Below are positions 41,992 to 53,649 of a stretch of DNA of 64,000 bases, in pieces. The position numbers and the translations under genes were made by a program. Within the stretch, counting starts at the first letter, position 1. The number at the start of each line of letters is the position of its first letter. The notes beneath the pieces were generated by a model. It worked only from the letters and a program-made list of their open reading frames with translations, was not told the DNA's origin and searched no databases. The stretch is taken from NCBI GenBank assembly GCA_027919835.1, contig JANVFP010000011.1, positions 1,116,001 through 1,180,000 on the forward strand, in the 5' to 3' direction. The DNA is from Lentinula raphanica. Lineage: Eukaryota; Basidiomycota; Agaricomycetes; Agaricales; Omphalotaceae.

Positions 41992-43690
41992 ATGTCCCTT
42001 CTCAATCTTGCAAGAGAAAACCTGACACACTACTCTTCCAGGCTCTTATTTCGATGTATATCCAACTCAACCACCTCAAGACGTCCTCATTTCCCTTGTG
42101 TGGAAGCTCATGCCGTCCGAGAGTCTCAATTACGACAAACAACGCTCGACTCCATTTCATCTTCAGTATCAAGCATCGACTCTTCTGAGTCCGGTCCAGA
42201 ACCTCCATATGCAAGACCAAATCCAAAGAGCTATCACGTCTATAACGATCCATCACCCTTGGAATTGACCTACGCTCCACCCCTCCCGTCTTTCGATGTT
42301 GCCTACGAAACATGGGGCACATTATCACCAAACAGAGATAATGCAATACTCCTACATACTGGTCTCTCTGCATCCTCACATGCCGCTTCAACCGCTCTTA
42401 ATCCTGCTCCAGGTTGGTGGGAGAAGTTCATAGGACCTGGAAAAGCCCTTGATACAAACCAATTCTTCATCATCTGCACGAACGTCATCGGAGGATGCTA
42501 TGGCTCGACAGGTCCTTCATCCATTGATCCTACTACTGGAACTCACTATGCGACCAACTTCCCAATTGTGTCTATATTCGATATGGTCCGCGCTCAGTTC
42601 CGTCTTTTGGATCATCTTGGCGTTGAGAAGCTGTATGCTAGTGTCGGTTGCTCTATGGGAGGAATGCAGAGCCTGGCAGCGGGCTGGCTTCATCCAGAAC
42701 GCGTCGGAAAGATAGTCAGTATTAGTGGAACTGCACGTAGTTCACCGTCTGCAGTTGCCATGCGCTATGCACAACGAAGCGGCGAGTAATCTCTCTTGAA
42801 TTTGATTAGCCCTCAATAACCGCGTGGGTTTCTCTTAGTGCTGATGGCGGATCCCAATTGGAATTATGGTTTCTACTATGACGGGTTACCTCCGCATACT
42901 GGAATGAAGTTGGCAAGGCGTGAGCATCACCTATCTATCCAATCTGTCCCGAAACTTCATAGCATCGTCCTTCTGTAGAGATTGCCACTATCACTTACAG
43001 ATCAGGTCCAGAGTGGGACCTTCGTTTTGGTCGTCAGATGAGGCCACTCCCCGAACAACCACCTGATAAAGCGCGAACGCCAGCTCTGTGTCCCGATTTT
43101 CTGATTGAAACTTACCTCGATCATCAGGTGAAGTACTGGTAGCCTGTTTTTGTGATACCGTTGTTTATAATCACCAACAGGGCGAACAATTCTGTCTGAA
43201 ATACGATGCAAACTCTCTGATATATATCTCAAAGGCCATGGATTTATTCGACTTGACCGCGTCCTCACTTAGTGCCAATCGTCTCATGAGCCCCCTTCCG
43301 TCATCATCTGAATCATCATTATCATCCACGCTATCTCTTTCATCCCCTCCGCACAAGACCTCTCACTCAAAATCACATCCCCCACCGGTCAACCCTCCGC
43401 CACACCTCACGGATCTTGCGGAGGGTATGCAGCCCCTAGCCAAGATTCCTACATTAGTCCTTGGTGTACAGAGTGATATTTTGTTCACGGTAGAGCAACA
43501 AAGGGAGATGGCCGACGCGTTGCGTATGGCGGGTAACGAGCAGGTATCGTACTATGAATTGGGAGGTGTTTGGGGCCATGATACGTTTCTGTGAGTATAA
43601 TTCGTTATCGTTGGAAATCAGTACTCAATGTGATATTCAAGACTCGATGTGTTGAATGTGGGGGGAGCAATTAGGGGGTTCTTATCGTAG
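41992..43690 (+). CDS. cysA: Serine O-acetyltransferase (CysA/Cys2 type, alpha/beta hydrolase), probably mitochondrial
   Basis: Makes O-acetylserine for cysteine synthesis. The family is homologous to homoserine O-acetyltransferases. It starts [20 protein letters not shown], an Arg/Ser/Leu-rich leader of the mitochondrial-import type, followed by [14 protein letters not shown]. Core motifs are [42 protein letters not shown] and nucleophile Ser in [10 protein letters not shown]. Further on come [22 protein letters not shown], Asp in [13 protein letters not shown] and His in WGHDTFL. The first intron (42782-42838) needs a GC-AG border to join QRS to VLMADPNW, the conserved sequence. The last exon ends AIRGFLS, TAG at 43688-43690. 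A Ser-rich insert lies before [11 protein letters not shown] decayed second copy lies at 47091-47215. Confidence 0.87.
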
Positions 43691-43904
43691 AGACTGAAGG
43701 GTGAACATTGACGGTCTCCAGCTCTAAAATCTAAGTTTGTTATACATCGTCCATCGCGAGTTTGCTTTCAACAGCGTTAATAGCTATTTCCGTTGAAGGT
43801 GTGCGCCGTAGAATATGGCCCAAACTGTGATACGAAAGCATGAATATTATCATTAGGCTACAAACAAAGAAATGTACTATACGGGGACAAGGTGCGCTGA
43901 CTTA

Positions 43905-44270
43905 GTTAAGCTTAAGCACTTTGCCGTTCCAATCAATGTTCACCTTCAATTCCAGAGTTGGGACCAAGTGTTTTGGACGATGCGCATGCGGAGGCGTCCC
44001 TAAAGGTAACGGTGCCAAAATTAGCAAAGGTGACAAGGTTGACAGCTTGTTCGTAATCTTCAACAATCCATTCGGCACTTGGTGCAGAAAGTATCTGCGT
44101 GACGCTTTTGCCGGTGTTGTTATCAATCAAAGAGACCGAACCGTATGTGGAATTGCTCGAATGAATGGTAGTGGTGACACTGGACAGTGTTCCCTGCTGC
44201 CAGAAGAAATGACAAATTTTGCAAAATGGTAGGCATAATTTGGGTAAGTATCTTGAGACGGAGTGAGCTC
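43905..44270 (-). pseudogene. Eqolisin (peptidase G1) fragment
   Basis: Carries YPNYAYHFAKFVISSG, then in a shifted frame NNTGKSVTQILSAPSAEW, EWIVEDYEQAVNLVTFANFG and NSGIE/VNIDWNGKVL. These match the second half of the intact eqolisin at 47499-48415. The N-terminal half, with the signal peptide and the catalytic Gln region, is absent, and the frame is broken. It sits between the intact cysA gene and monooxygenase copy B. Confidence 0.82.
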
Positions 44271-44490
44271 ACTGTAGAATGGATAGAGGTTCGCAAAACG
44301 AACTATGTATTCACTCATAGCACGAATAGATAAATATGATACAGAGCTGAGTACTCGGTGGATCCTTCTTACAGAGATTTCCAAGAAAATGAAAAGAGAA
44401 TTGTTCTTCAAGGATCAGTTCAAGATAGAAACTTGGGTATATAATCTCGCTCTACCATCGGCTGTACTCATACGGTTAACCAGGTCTCAT

Positions 44491-46649
44491 CTATTTGACC
44501 AAGAAAACACCTTTAAAATACCGACACAAACCCTCTACCCCTGTAACAATAGCACCTATGACACCATCAGGACGAACGACAAGGATGGTGCCCGACCCAG
44601 GCAAGGCGGGATAAGCTCTGTGCGCATGTCCATCTCTGTCGCGCAACACCAAATCGACGCCTGAAGTATGAGGCATAGGATCAGTAGAACCAGCATCGAG
44701 GATGAGGACAGTCTTGAAAATATCCTTGGGATAGACGCCTATGAGTGCAGCAATCTCGCCTCCGTCGAACTCTGGTGGACCGAAGATGAGCACGGTGTGA
44801 TGGTTCGGTCCAAAGATGTCGAAAAGACTAGTCACACCCTGGCTTCCCACCAGACCAGGAGCCTCGGGAGCTCGATCGCCCGCATGGATAACTCCATCTC
44901 CAGCAAGGCTGTATGAATCGGTTCGGATAGAGTCCTTGTCAAGGGTAGTCGTTTCGTCGACTAGGATCGAGCTGCCACGGTAATTCACGCCAAGCTGTTT
45001 GATCTCTCGACCTCGTTCCCATTTGCTACCATCGCCAGTATGGTTTCCTACTCCTCGATTTAGCAAGAGTGTAGTTTTCTGGAGCATAGTTGCAATGACA
45101 GGGAGGCGTTCCTCGGTGTAGGAATCAAGGAGGGAGGGAGAAGCAAGGCCTTTCAGTACAAGGGCTAATTTCCAGCCTAGATTGAACTGTGTCGGGCATA
45201 AGTATGAGGGGCTTTATTGAATCCACTGCAGGAGATCGCTCACGCTATCCTGAACACCAGAGTTAGTGCCTTGTCCTATAAGACAGCATGAGTATATCTG
45301 CGGTTGAACGAAACAGTATGCATATACCTCCCATTGGACTGTGCACATGAGCAGCATCTGAGGAGATGTGAAGTTTTAACGACGTTCAATGAACAAATAG
45401 AAAGCTAACCCCCAGCAACGAAGACTCGACCCTCTCCGAATTTATCCACCATCCGGATGTTGGGACTATATTCGTTGTCTTGCATCAGAAATTGAAAAGT
45501 AACAATCACATATAGCACACCGATATTGGGACATCCAGATCAAGTCGCCAAACTCGATATCGTTCCTATCGGATATGAAAGAGATGGCCTTCACCGATTC
45601 ATCTCTTCCAGAAGCTGTCTTCGCGTGGTCAAGCTCCTTGCCCGAAACGATGAAGGTGAAAATGCCGTCGTCAACTTCGGTTGGTAATAAGGTGAGGCTT
45701 GGAATTATTCGTCACATGCTGAGACGAAAGAATTGCTTCAAGGAAGAGATACTTACAATTTTGTGGAGGCATCTCCCCAACCATGCCATAACTGTACTTT
45801 CGTGTTTAGAAATGAATAGACAAGGAAATTTGAACGTATGATTGACCTTGCGATCCAAACCACCCTTGACCTCAATGTCTCCGATCACCATATGCACGTC
45901 GTTGCGGGTATCGCCAAGGAAAGTCAAGCCAAGAGACTTGCGGACGACACTGTGAGCCCCATCTGTACCGACGAGATACGGCACTTTGACAGTCTCTACG
46001 ATGTCTTTTCCGTTCAAATCCTTGGAAGCAATGGTCGCTGAGACGTAGCCATCAAGTTGTTCAAAAGAAAGCAGTTCAGTGTTGAACTCAATCTTGCATC
46101 CATGTTGTTGCAAATGTCGATGTATAATGGATTGTTGGCGGTGTTGTCCAAGCATCAATACGTCTAGCTTGAGTCATCTCCATCTCAATTAGATGCATCA
46201 TAATCGGACAGGAAAGACGCACGTAAGGAAGGTCGGGCGTTGGCTCTTCGTGCGGCTCGAACTCGAAGGTTTTTAAAACTTCGGTTCCACCAGGGGTCTT
46301 GTAAATGGTGCACAAGGGCGCCCTCTTAGCAACGCTCAAGATATCAGGGAGCGTCCCGAGAAAGTGGTGCATCTCGAGAGAGCGAGGCTGAATACCCTGA
46401 TCAGTATGACTGAAAGAAGCATGTTGAGCAGTGGTAGCACAAACTTGAATACCAAGACCCTTTTGACCGACTTGGGGACCGGTCTTGTCGATTAGCCGTA
46501 CAGGAATACCATTCTTGAGCAATGTAAGTGCAAGCACAGAGCCTACAGGGCCAGCACCGACCTAATTTATGCAGTCAACTGAGATGGGCATTATCGATAA
46601 GTCAGAGACTCACGATCAAGACTGAGGTAGCAGTAGTAGTAGTAGACAT
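44491..46649 (-). CDS. FAD-dependent aromatic-ring monooxygenase, copy B
   Basis: Close paralogue of copy A (22304-24477), same exon order. Exon 1 is MSTTTTATSVLI; exon 2 starts VGAGPVGSVLALTLLKNG. Further motifs are GIQPRSLEMHHFLG, GTDGAHSVVRKSLGLTFLG, FGEGRVFVAG with DAAHVHSPMGG, and GQGTNSGVQDS spliced to FNLGWK. A C-terminal thioredoxin-like extension ends GVEGLCRYFKGVFLVK. Donors are good consensus sites here (e.g. TT|gtaagt near 45745), so this copy looks more robust than copy A. It lies between two half-decayed copies of the cysA-eqolisin pair. A phenolic substrate is inferred from the family. Confidence 0.85.
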
Positions 46650-47090
46650 GTCACTTATTGCAGCGAAATTTCCAAGTATTTTCTGAGGATCATAGTAGAG
46701 GATCGAAGAAATCAAGCTTTATACTTTTCTCGGAAGCCACTATGTATAGACGCGGCAGCTTTTGCGTCAGCCCAATTTGACTAGCATGATCGTTGATACA
46801 GTGTACACACCAGGCATTTACGCTGAGCTCTGGATGATATGTAGTTTGAATGACGAGTATAGCCGACCCAGCAGAGCTTGCCGTAGCGATTCGTCGTCAC
46901 CTCCGAGTCAGCCCTGCAGCTAGTTTTGAGCTATTATTGTGTAATTTTGGAGCTGAGAGCTTGGAGCATGAGCTGTGCGGATTAGAGCCTTGTGAGAGTC
47001 ATAGCACAACCTAGAAGAGCAAAGACACTCTGAGAGTGTCAAACTGTTAAACCTGGCAGTGGAAAAACGAGTGTCGTCCAGACAAGCGCG
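46650..47090. other. Promoter of monooxygenase B and intergenic
   Basis: The first 140 bp resemble the region upstream of copy A, including a tttatactt TATA-like site and cagcccaatttgactagcat. No gene follows up to 47090. Confidence 0.5.
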
Positions 47091-47215
47091 CGTGGGCGTC
47101 TAATTTCGATTTCGGCGTGAAGTGCAGACGCTCATCTGACTTGATCTCTGGACAGACTTACTTAACGTGTTGACGTTGAATGTCAAAGGTGCAATCAGAC
47201 AATTCTTATCGTAAT
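47091..47215 (+). pseudogene. Serine O-acetyltransferase remnant (leader plus last exon only)
   Basis: 47091-47118 repeats the sequence found about 75-100 bp before the intact cysA ATG (41890-41916). About 50 bp later the frame LNVLTLNVKGAIRQFLS ends in TAA, matching the last exon of the intact gene ([15 protein letters not shown]). Everything between is deleted. An eqolisin gene follows, as it does after the intact cysA. Confidence 0.7.
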
Positions 47216-47498
47216 ATTCTAACAAGGGGCTCAGGTAGCTACTCAGTAACACGTTCCTACACCAAACATTATGATGTTGTTCTCGACGGTAGCAAGAAAG
47301 ATTTGCTTTCGCGAAGCGTTGAATACTAATCTCATAAGGGGCATAGATGTCATGATGCTACAAGAATAATATTGGTCTCGTTAAGAAGATCGTCAAAAAT
47401 TACTATGACATTGATAAAGCATTAAAGTCCTAAAGTCCGATATCGAGCAAGCGACCTATATCTATATGTAATGGAAAATATGCTATGATTGCGAAACT
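47216..47498. other. Spacer between cysA remnant and eqolisin
   Basis: 283 bp, no gene seen. Confidence 0.4.
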
Positions 47499-48415
47499 TC
47501 AAGTGTGTTTAACGGTAACAGAGTTGGAGGTATCGTTGGTGCTCGTAAGCACCTTGCCGTTTTGTTCGATGTTGACCTTGATACCGGAGTTCGGACCAAG
47601 AGTTTTGGAGGAAGTGGATGCTGAGGCGTTTGTGAAAGTGACGGTGCCGAAATTGGCGAAAGTGACAAGGTTGCCACCTTGCTCGTAATCCTCGACGATC
47701 CATTCGGCGTTTTGACCTTTCAAGGCAGCCTAGTCAAATGCGCTTTAGCATTTGGACGAACATCATTTATTATTTAGACCTACCGAAGAACTTGGAGCAG
47801 AGAGTATTTGCGTGACACTTTTGCCAGTGTTCTTGTTGATCAAGGTGACAGAACCATGCGTGGAGTTGTTTGACAGGATGTTGATAGTGATTGTGTTGCC
47901 AGCAGAAATAGCAAAGTTCGAAAAATCGTAGGCATAGTTTGGGTACCTTGTATCGTAGTCAATTCGCTGAAACATGACCAGGGGCTTATCATTCGATGCA
48001 CTCACCATTCATACCACGAATCATAGGAAACTTTGCCGCCTTTGATGGTAAAGTCGACTCCCGCCTGCAGGATGGATTGGGATGCGGTGTCACCGTCAAT
48101 CCCGACCCATGCAGACGCAGATCCGTCACTGCCAGAGGGCGTAGGAACGACGAAAGTGCCGGTGACTGAGGTGAAGTTCTGGCCCGACGGCGGCGATTCG
48201 ATGATGACTCCAGACCAGTTTTCACTGTACTCGTCGTGGGTGACACCTTCGGCGCCATACGATTCCGAAGAACCGTTGCCGCTCATGTGTGATGAGCCAG
48301 AGAAGGGTCGGGAGCCACGGAATCGGCGGGCTTGTCGTTCCACAAGACGTGAGGGTCGTGCAATTGCAACGGAGGCAACGAGGGCACCAGAGAAGAGCAG
48401 TGTCGAGAACTTCAT
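47499..48415 (-). CDS. Secreted eqolisin (glutamic peptidase, family G1)
   Basis: An acid protease using a Gln/Glu dyad, secreted by many fungi. It starts at 48415 with the signal peptide MKFSTLLFSGALVASVAIA, then a propeptide rich in Arg/Ser (LVERQARRFRG). The mature part has ENWSGVIIESPPSGQNFTSV, SAWVGIDGD, TASQSILQAG (catalytic Gln region) and WYEWYPNYAYDFS across the first intron. Then come TLINKNTGKSVTQIL and, after the second intron, AEWIVEDYEQ (catalytic Glu). The frame forces the first intron to end at acaag rather than at the earlier cag. A TATA-like box (aaaatttata) lies at 48516-48525, about 100 bp upstream. A broken paralogue lies at 43905-44270. Confidence 0.9.
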
Positions 48416-49670
48416 TATGCGAATATAGAGCAAAAAGATGAAAGCGATGCAATAGAAGAGGAAGTGCTGTAGATGTGGTGCGTTGAGTTGATGATTCCTC
48501 TTTTCGCTGCGGCCTAAAATTTATACTCGAATCATAGGAGTAGTGCTCATACCTGAGGAACAGGGGATAGGGTACTGATATGAGACTATGCGTCACTAAG
48601 TCAAACAGGTGTAGTGACGGAGTGGTAGTATACCGGTAAACCCTGGTAAACCCTGACTCACTTGGTCTGACGCTCTGAAATGTCCTAGGAGGCCCCAGTA
48701 GGAGTGGATATTTCGAAAATCATCCAGTGGGGTGTATCCTTGAAGTCTACGAATGACGGAGGTGACTCACTCTTGGGCCTTGACCGATTAAATCATCGTA
48801 GTCTCGGCTCATCTTGCAGAATGAGGTACGACGCAAGGAACGGGAACTCTCCCTTGAAGGAATCATGATGGTTCAGATTTTATCTGCCCGGTGGCGCCAC
48901 TGCAACTTGGGAGATATATGTTCTCACTCTGCATGTACTATATCCCGTACGGCCTAGTACGGAAGTATGCGAGTGTTCTAGTTGTATAGAACTGGAAGAT
49001 CAAGCTGAATTTTGAATACTGGCAGTGACGTCCGTATGCAGCTTCACCAATTCATTGTCGATATCTAAGAAGCCATCTGAAGCCATCCGTTAAGAAAAGC
49101 TTGATTAATTGTGTACCTAGCGGATCGATAACGATTTGAGATGGCTATTGGCCATCTTTTGCTGCAACATTGAGCAAATTTGCGGTGTAGTAGACACCAT
49201 TCAATACTACTTCCATTTCCGGAAGAGTACCAATTCCCTTGCGGTACATTTACCAACTGGGTCTTACATCTAGATAAATGACACGATGAATGAGTCGTGG
49301 CCAGTATCAATCTAAACTACAGCACTCACTAGTGGGCCTGAAAATGGCTGCTGGTACCCAATCCAAGAATATAATAAAGTCGCAAAATCTTGCTCGAGCA
49401 CTGAACACGTTCAGACCATTCTTCTTGAAATCGCAAGGGCGGCGGAGTAATGATGGTAGAATTGCGGAGATCAGAGTTTGTTCTGTATGATAGAAATGAC
49501 TGAAGGAAGACCAAGCTGCGTATTATCGCTTATGTAGAGTTCCTAATCCGGATAGCTTCCCTTGAGATCGAGTCGGCGCTTAATTGCATTCTTCGTTGAA
49601 CATCTTCCACTACTTACTTTTACCAGTTTCTTCGTTGACTGCTAGTCACTCCACATCACATCCTTCTGCA
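48416..49670. other. Intergenic between eqolisin and VPS60
   Basis: Divergent promoter region. An ACCGGTAAACCCTGGTAAAC motif at about 48630 has an inverted partner near 53460. A minus frame near 49140-49250 reads GTLPEMEVVLNGVYYTANLL, a possible gene fragment of unknown origin. No complete gene. Confidence 0.45.
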
Positions 49671-50600
49671 ATGAACAGGATCTTTGGTACCTCTGCTTCC
49701 AAGAAACCCAAGCCCTCTCTTCAGGATGCGATTGCCTCAGTGAGTCAACCCTCGACGACCGTTCTGTGCTCCGTTCATGATTGAACTTAGTAGACAGATG
49801 CTAGGGTCGCTTCAATCGAAGTCAAGGTCAAGAAACTAGATGGAGAGCTGGCGAGATACAAGGAGCAAATGAGTAAGATGAGGAATGGTCCAGGGAAGGT
49901 GCGTTCTTCGCCACGAACGGCTCACACTCACAATTCTCATCCAATGCAAATTATAGAATGCGATCCAACAACGGGCCCTTCGTACTTTGAAACAGAAGCG
50001 AATGTACGAATCTCAGCTAGCCCAATTGGCTCAACAAACATTCAACATGGAAAGTGCTGCGCTGACCACGGAGAATATGCGAAACACGATGGCTACTGTC
50101 GATGCCCTACAAGCGTCGAATAAGGAAATCAAGAAACAGTATGGAAAGATTAATATCGATAAGATTGAGGTTCGTTTCCTGTTGTATCGAAGTATACTTA
50201 GCATTCAGGCCCCCATGCCTTATCGGAATTCTCGCTATCTAGGACATGCACGACGAAATGGAAGAGATGCTAGAACGTGCCAACGAAATACAAGAGTCCC
50301 TTGGTCGTTCGTACGCTGTGCCTGACGAGCTAGATGAGGAAGATTTGGAAGCAGGCAAGTCGCGAATCACATTCCGCGCTGTTCATGCTGCTGAATTCTT
50401 CCTTCAAGAATTAGAAGCTTTGCAGTTCGACGAAGAAGAGGAAGGCGCGGCGTATCTGGCTGATATCAACAAAGTTCCAGACTTCATTGATGAGCCCCCG
50501 GTGGAACTTTCTGAGGTACGTTATTTCTGCTGTTAGCTAGAATAGCACTTGATAAGTTTTCCAGACACCTACACACGAAGCTCTGAAAGCCACCGGCTAA
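49671..50600 (+). CDS. VPS60: VPS60/CHMP5, ESCRT-III-associated protein
   Basis: A coiled-coil SNF7-family protein acting at the endosome in multivesicular body sorting, partner of VTA1. It starts [20 protein letters not shown], the typical VPS60 N-terminus. It continues [79 protein letters not shown] and [11 protein letters not shown]. After EEDLEA the family continues directly with ELxAL, so 50355-50408 is best read as a GC-AG intron (G|GCAAGT). It is 54 nt, stop-free and in phase, so retention would add 18 residues. The last exon encodes [11 protein letters not shown]. The gene converges with the aldehyde dehydrogenase gene, 91 bp apart. Confidence 0.9.
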
Positions 50601-50691
50601 TCCCACATCTACTGCTTCGCAATTTGGACATTGTATCTAGCAAGTGTATAATACAGGAATACCAGTGATAGATGCGTCGTGATTCTAATCT

Positions 50692-52869
50692 TCAACCATA
50701 TCTGCGCGCTTCATCCCCCTCCGCAAACCAGTCGTCAATTTTCATTTCGTCAACAGTGGCAATGTTCACGATTGTGGATTTGCTCTGGGAGTCTGCAGGA
50801 ACAAAGCTTCATGAACGCATATCTCTTGAACTTAAATGAGATACTCACAAGCTTCGAAAGCCTCCAAACCGTTTTCGCGACCTATCCCACTTTCCTTCAT
50901 TCCACCCCTAGAACGAGATTTAGATATCAATCATTGATACAAGACTAGAAGCGCACCATGGTGAACTGGGATCATTGCGATGATGTGTGTTTACCCAGCA
51001 TAGCCCAGCTTCGATCTCTGCAGCAATTCTATGAGCTTTGGATAAATCCGTCGTCCAGATACCCGCTCCGAGTCCATATTTGCTAGCATTGGCCAGAGCA
51101 ACTCCCTCGGATTCATCCTTGAGCACCATTCAGTCAGTCTTGAAAAATAGTTCATGAGATATCATTAATTCACCGTGAACTTTTTCACCACAACGACCGG
51201 TCCGAATAGCTCTTCCTGCCATAATTCATCCTCCACCGAGATATTCGTCACCACAGTAGGAGGGAAGAAGCTTCCACCGCTGAAGTCAAACCCATCCAAA
51301 TCCGAGGTCCCTACCATCCGCTTTCCTCCTATGATGATATTCCCTTTCGTACGGCCTACCATAGCTTCTATACGTTCAAGCTGGGTGAGAGATATAATAC
51401 TCCCCATCGTTGACCGTGGATTCAACGGGTCGCCCATGCCGTTTCGAATGCGTTGGACCTTGAGAAAGAACTTTTCCATGAACTCGCTGTATATTTGGTC
51501 TTGGACGATTATCCTTGTTCCGGAAACGCAGGTTTGCCCGGAAGCTACGAATGATGCAAAAGCAGCTCCGTTGACGGCTGCGTCGATGTCTGCATCATTG
51601 AAAATGACGATAGGAGCCTAAGGACGATGAGTTGAAGCACTCGAAATGAAGATCCACTAAGTTGAGGAAATCGACCTTGCCACCAAGTTCAGCGGTGTAT
51701 GCAGCCAAGTTGGACCCAACAATGCTTCCGAGAGCGCGTCCGGTCTTTGTTCCAGCCTGATTGGACCATTAATTAGTTGCGACTAATCCAATCTGAGAGA
51801 ACTCACAGTGACATCCACTTTGCGGATAAAGGGATGACTGACGATGGCTTTTCCAATCGTATGTCCAAGTCCTGGGACAACAGAGAGAACACCAGGAGGT
51901 ACTTTGATAGCAGTTGGGTCAGCGACGCAAATCAACAGAGGAAGCAACACTTGCACAGTACTGACCTCCAGCATCCGTAGCCATTTTACTGAACTTGAGC
52001 ACTGATAAGGGCGCTTGCTGGAGAGATTTGTGAGCCGACTGATATAGAGCTAGAGATGTAAGGCAAGGCGGACCTCGGAAGGCTTGACAATGACTGAGTT
52101 GCCCGCTGCCAAAGCGGGTGCGATTTTCTTGATAGCGATTAAGAGGGGATGATTGAAAGGCTATTCATAGTTCACTGTTCACTGTGTATCCTCGTTGGAG
52201 CCAATGAAGACAAGCGCACCGTGATTTGTGCTACAACGCCCAAAGGAACTCGTTGCACGTAGTTCAAGAGCTTTCCTTGGGTAGGGGCTATGAAGTCTTG
52301 ACGAGTTCTCAACAAGGCCGCGTAGTAGTCCCTGCACAAAGGCAACGTTCAATCTTTGATGAATGGGACTTAACGTGTTGGGCATACTCACAACCAGTCC
52401 GGTAGACGTCCCAACTGAGCGTTCATCTCTCTAATTGTCCTCCCGGTCTGTAGACTCTCCAATTTGGCCATTTCCGGTACTCGTTCCTCTAGCATCCGAG
52501 CCAGACGTGAGAGGACTTTGGACCTCGTGATTGTAGGCGCCTTTGACCAGATACCTGAGTTGAAGGTGTCCTGAGCCTTCACTATCGTTCTGTTGACATC
52601 GTCCAGAGTTGGAGACACGATGCTGGTACACAAAGGAATGAATTAAGTCTTTCTTCAAGTATGGACAGGCTCCGTACGACTGAATGATCTGACTGTTGGC
52701 AGGGTTCAAGACAGTGATTCTAGTACCAGAGGAGATAAGCCCGAGATATGAAAGAGAGTAGTCGGGCTCTGAGCTTATCGGATGTCGTGTGGATCCTTCT
52801 CTGAGTTTTGTATGAGTAAGGAGTAGAGGCTAAAGTATAATCTACCATTTGTCCATAGAGACGTTGCAT
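50692..52869 (-). CDS. Aldehyde dehydrogenase (betaine-aldehyde dehydrogenase-like)
   Basis: Oxidises aldehydes to acids with NAD(P)+. Readable in order: [60 protein letters not shown] (catalytic Asn), VIVKPSEKAPLS and [19 protein letters not shown]. Then [20 protein letters not shown] (catalytic Glu), [15 protein letters not shown] (catalytic Cys), [29 protein letters not shown] and [20 protein letters not shown]. It ends near EARRYG with TGA at 50692-50694. About ten introns are needed. The 5' end is not resolved: no splice choice joins the ATG at 52869 to the conserved frame without a stop, so either an exon is missed or the start is damaged. Confidence 0.83.
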
Positions 52870-53649
52870 GGCTGGTGTCAATGAGCCACCTCTGGCTAAG
52901 GCGAACTGGTGCACGAACTTGCACGAAGATATACGGGTAACGGAGGAAGGAAAGCAGCCGTGAGAAAATCCCTGATGCTTTTTCGGGCGACTAAAATTCG
53001 TTTCGGTGCAAGTACTTCTCCAAGGACATTCTAGTCGGATGAGGAGAAAATTCGCTTACTGCTCTGTACATGAGAGAAGCACATTGTTCAACTTCTTAGC
53101 GGTGTACATCCATGGTAGGACGCATCATCGGGATCTGTGACTCGTGATAAGAGTCCCGATAGGAAGTAGAGATTTTGAAGACTGAAGTTGGGGCGTCACA
53201 GCCAAGTCTATTTGAAAGCTAAAAAAGATGGGTTTCTGCTAATATCTTGAGACCTCTTGAATTCTGATGCATAGATATAGCAAATGTTCATCTACGAGAT
53301 TCAATAAAGCAGTAATATTGCTCCTTGCTTTGTGACACTGATATCGAGGAATGCACGCTGTATTCAATCTCGTATTACGGGCCCGGGGTCCTTCAGCCTT
53401 GTATTTCCTCGCTAGTCCGTCTCGAGAAAAATGGAGAAGGACGCGTCTTACGGTTTACCAGGGTTTACCGGTACCTTTGACGCGTCGTGTCACAAACTCG
53501 TAATCGTGTGACCGTAACGCCCGCGCGCGCATCACGTGCTCGATTCCATAAACTTTAAAGTTTTTGTGTGTGTTGACCTTGTTCCCTGTTTATCACCATC
53601 GCTCGTCTTGTTCTCTCTCCGATTTTGTGGCAACCTCCAAATTGCCTCT
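52870..53649. other. Intergenic, ALDH/RCC1 divergent region
   Basis: 780 bp without a supported gene. It contains the inverted partner (about 53455-53482) of the motif near 48630 and a CGCG-rich stretch (53515-53530) near the RCC1 start. Confidence 0.45.

Noticed and set aside
49065..49310. 81-codon minus-strand frame
   Set aside because: No domain; an overlapping frame reads like a small gene fragment instead, and neither can be supported.
52869..52914. Start codon and first exon of the aldehyde dehydrogenase
   Set aside because: Every splice choice tried from these ATGs gives a stop or the wrong phase, so the 5' end was left unresolved.
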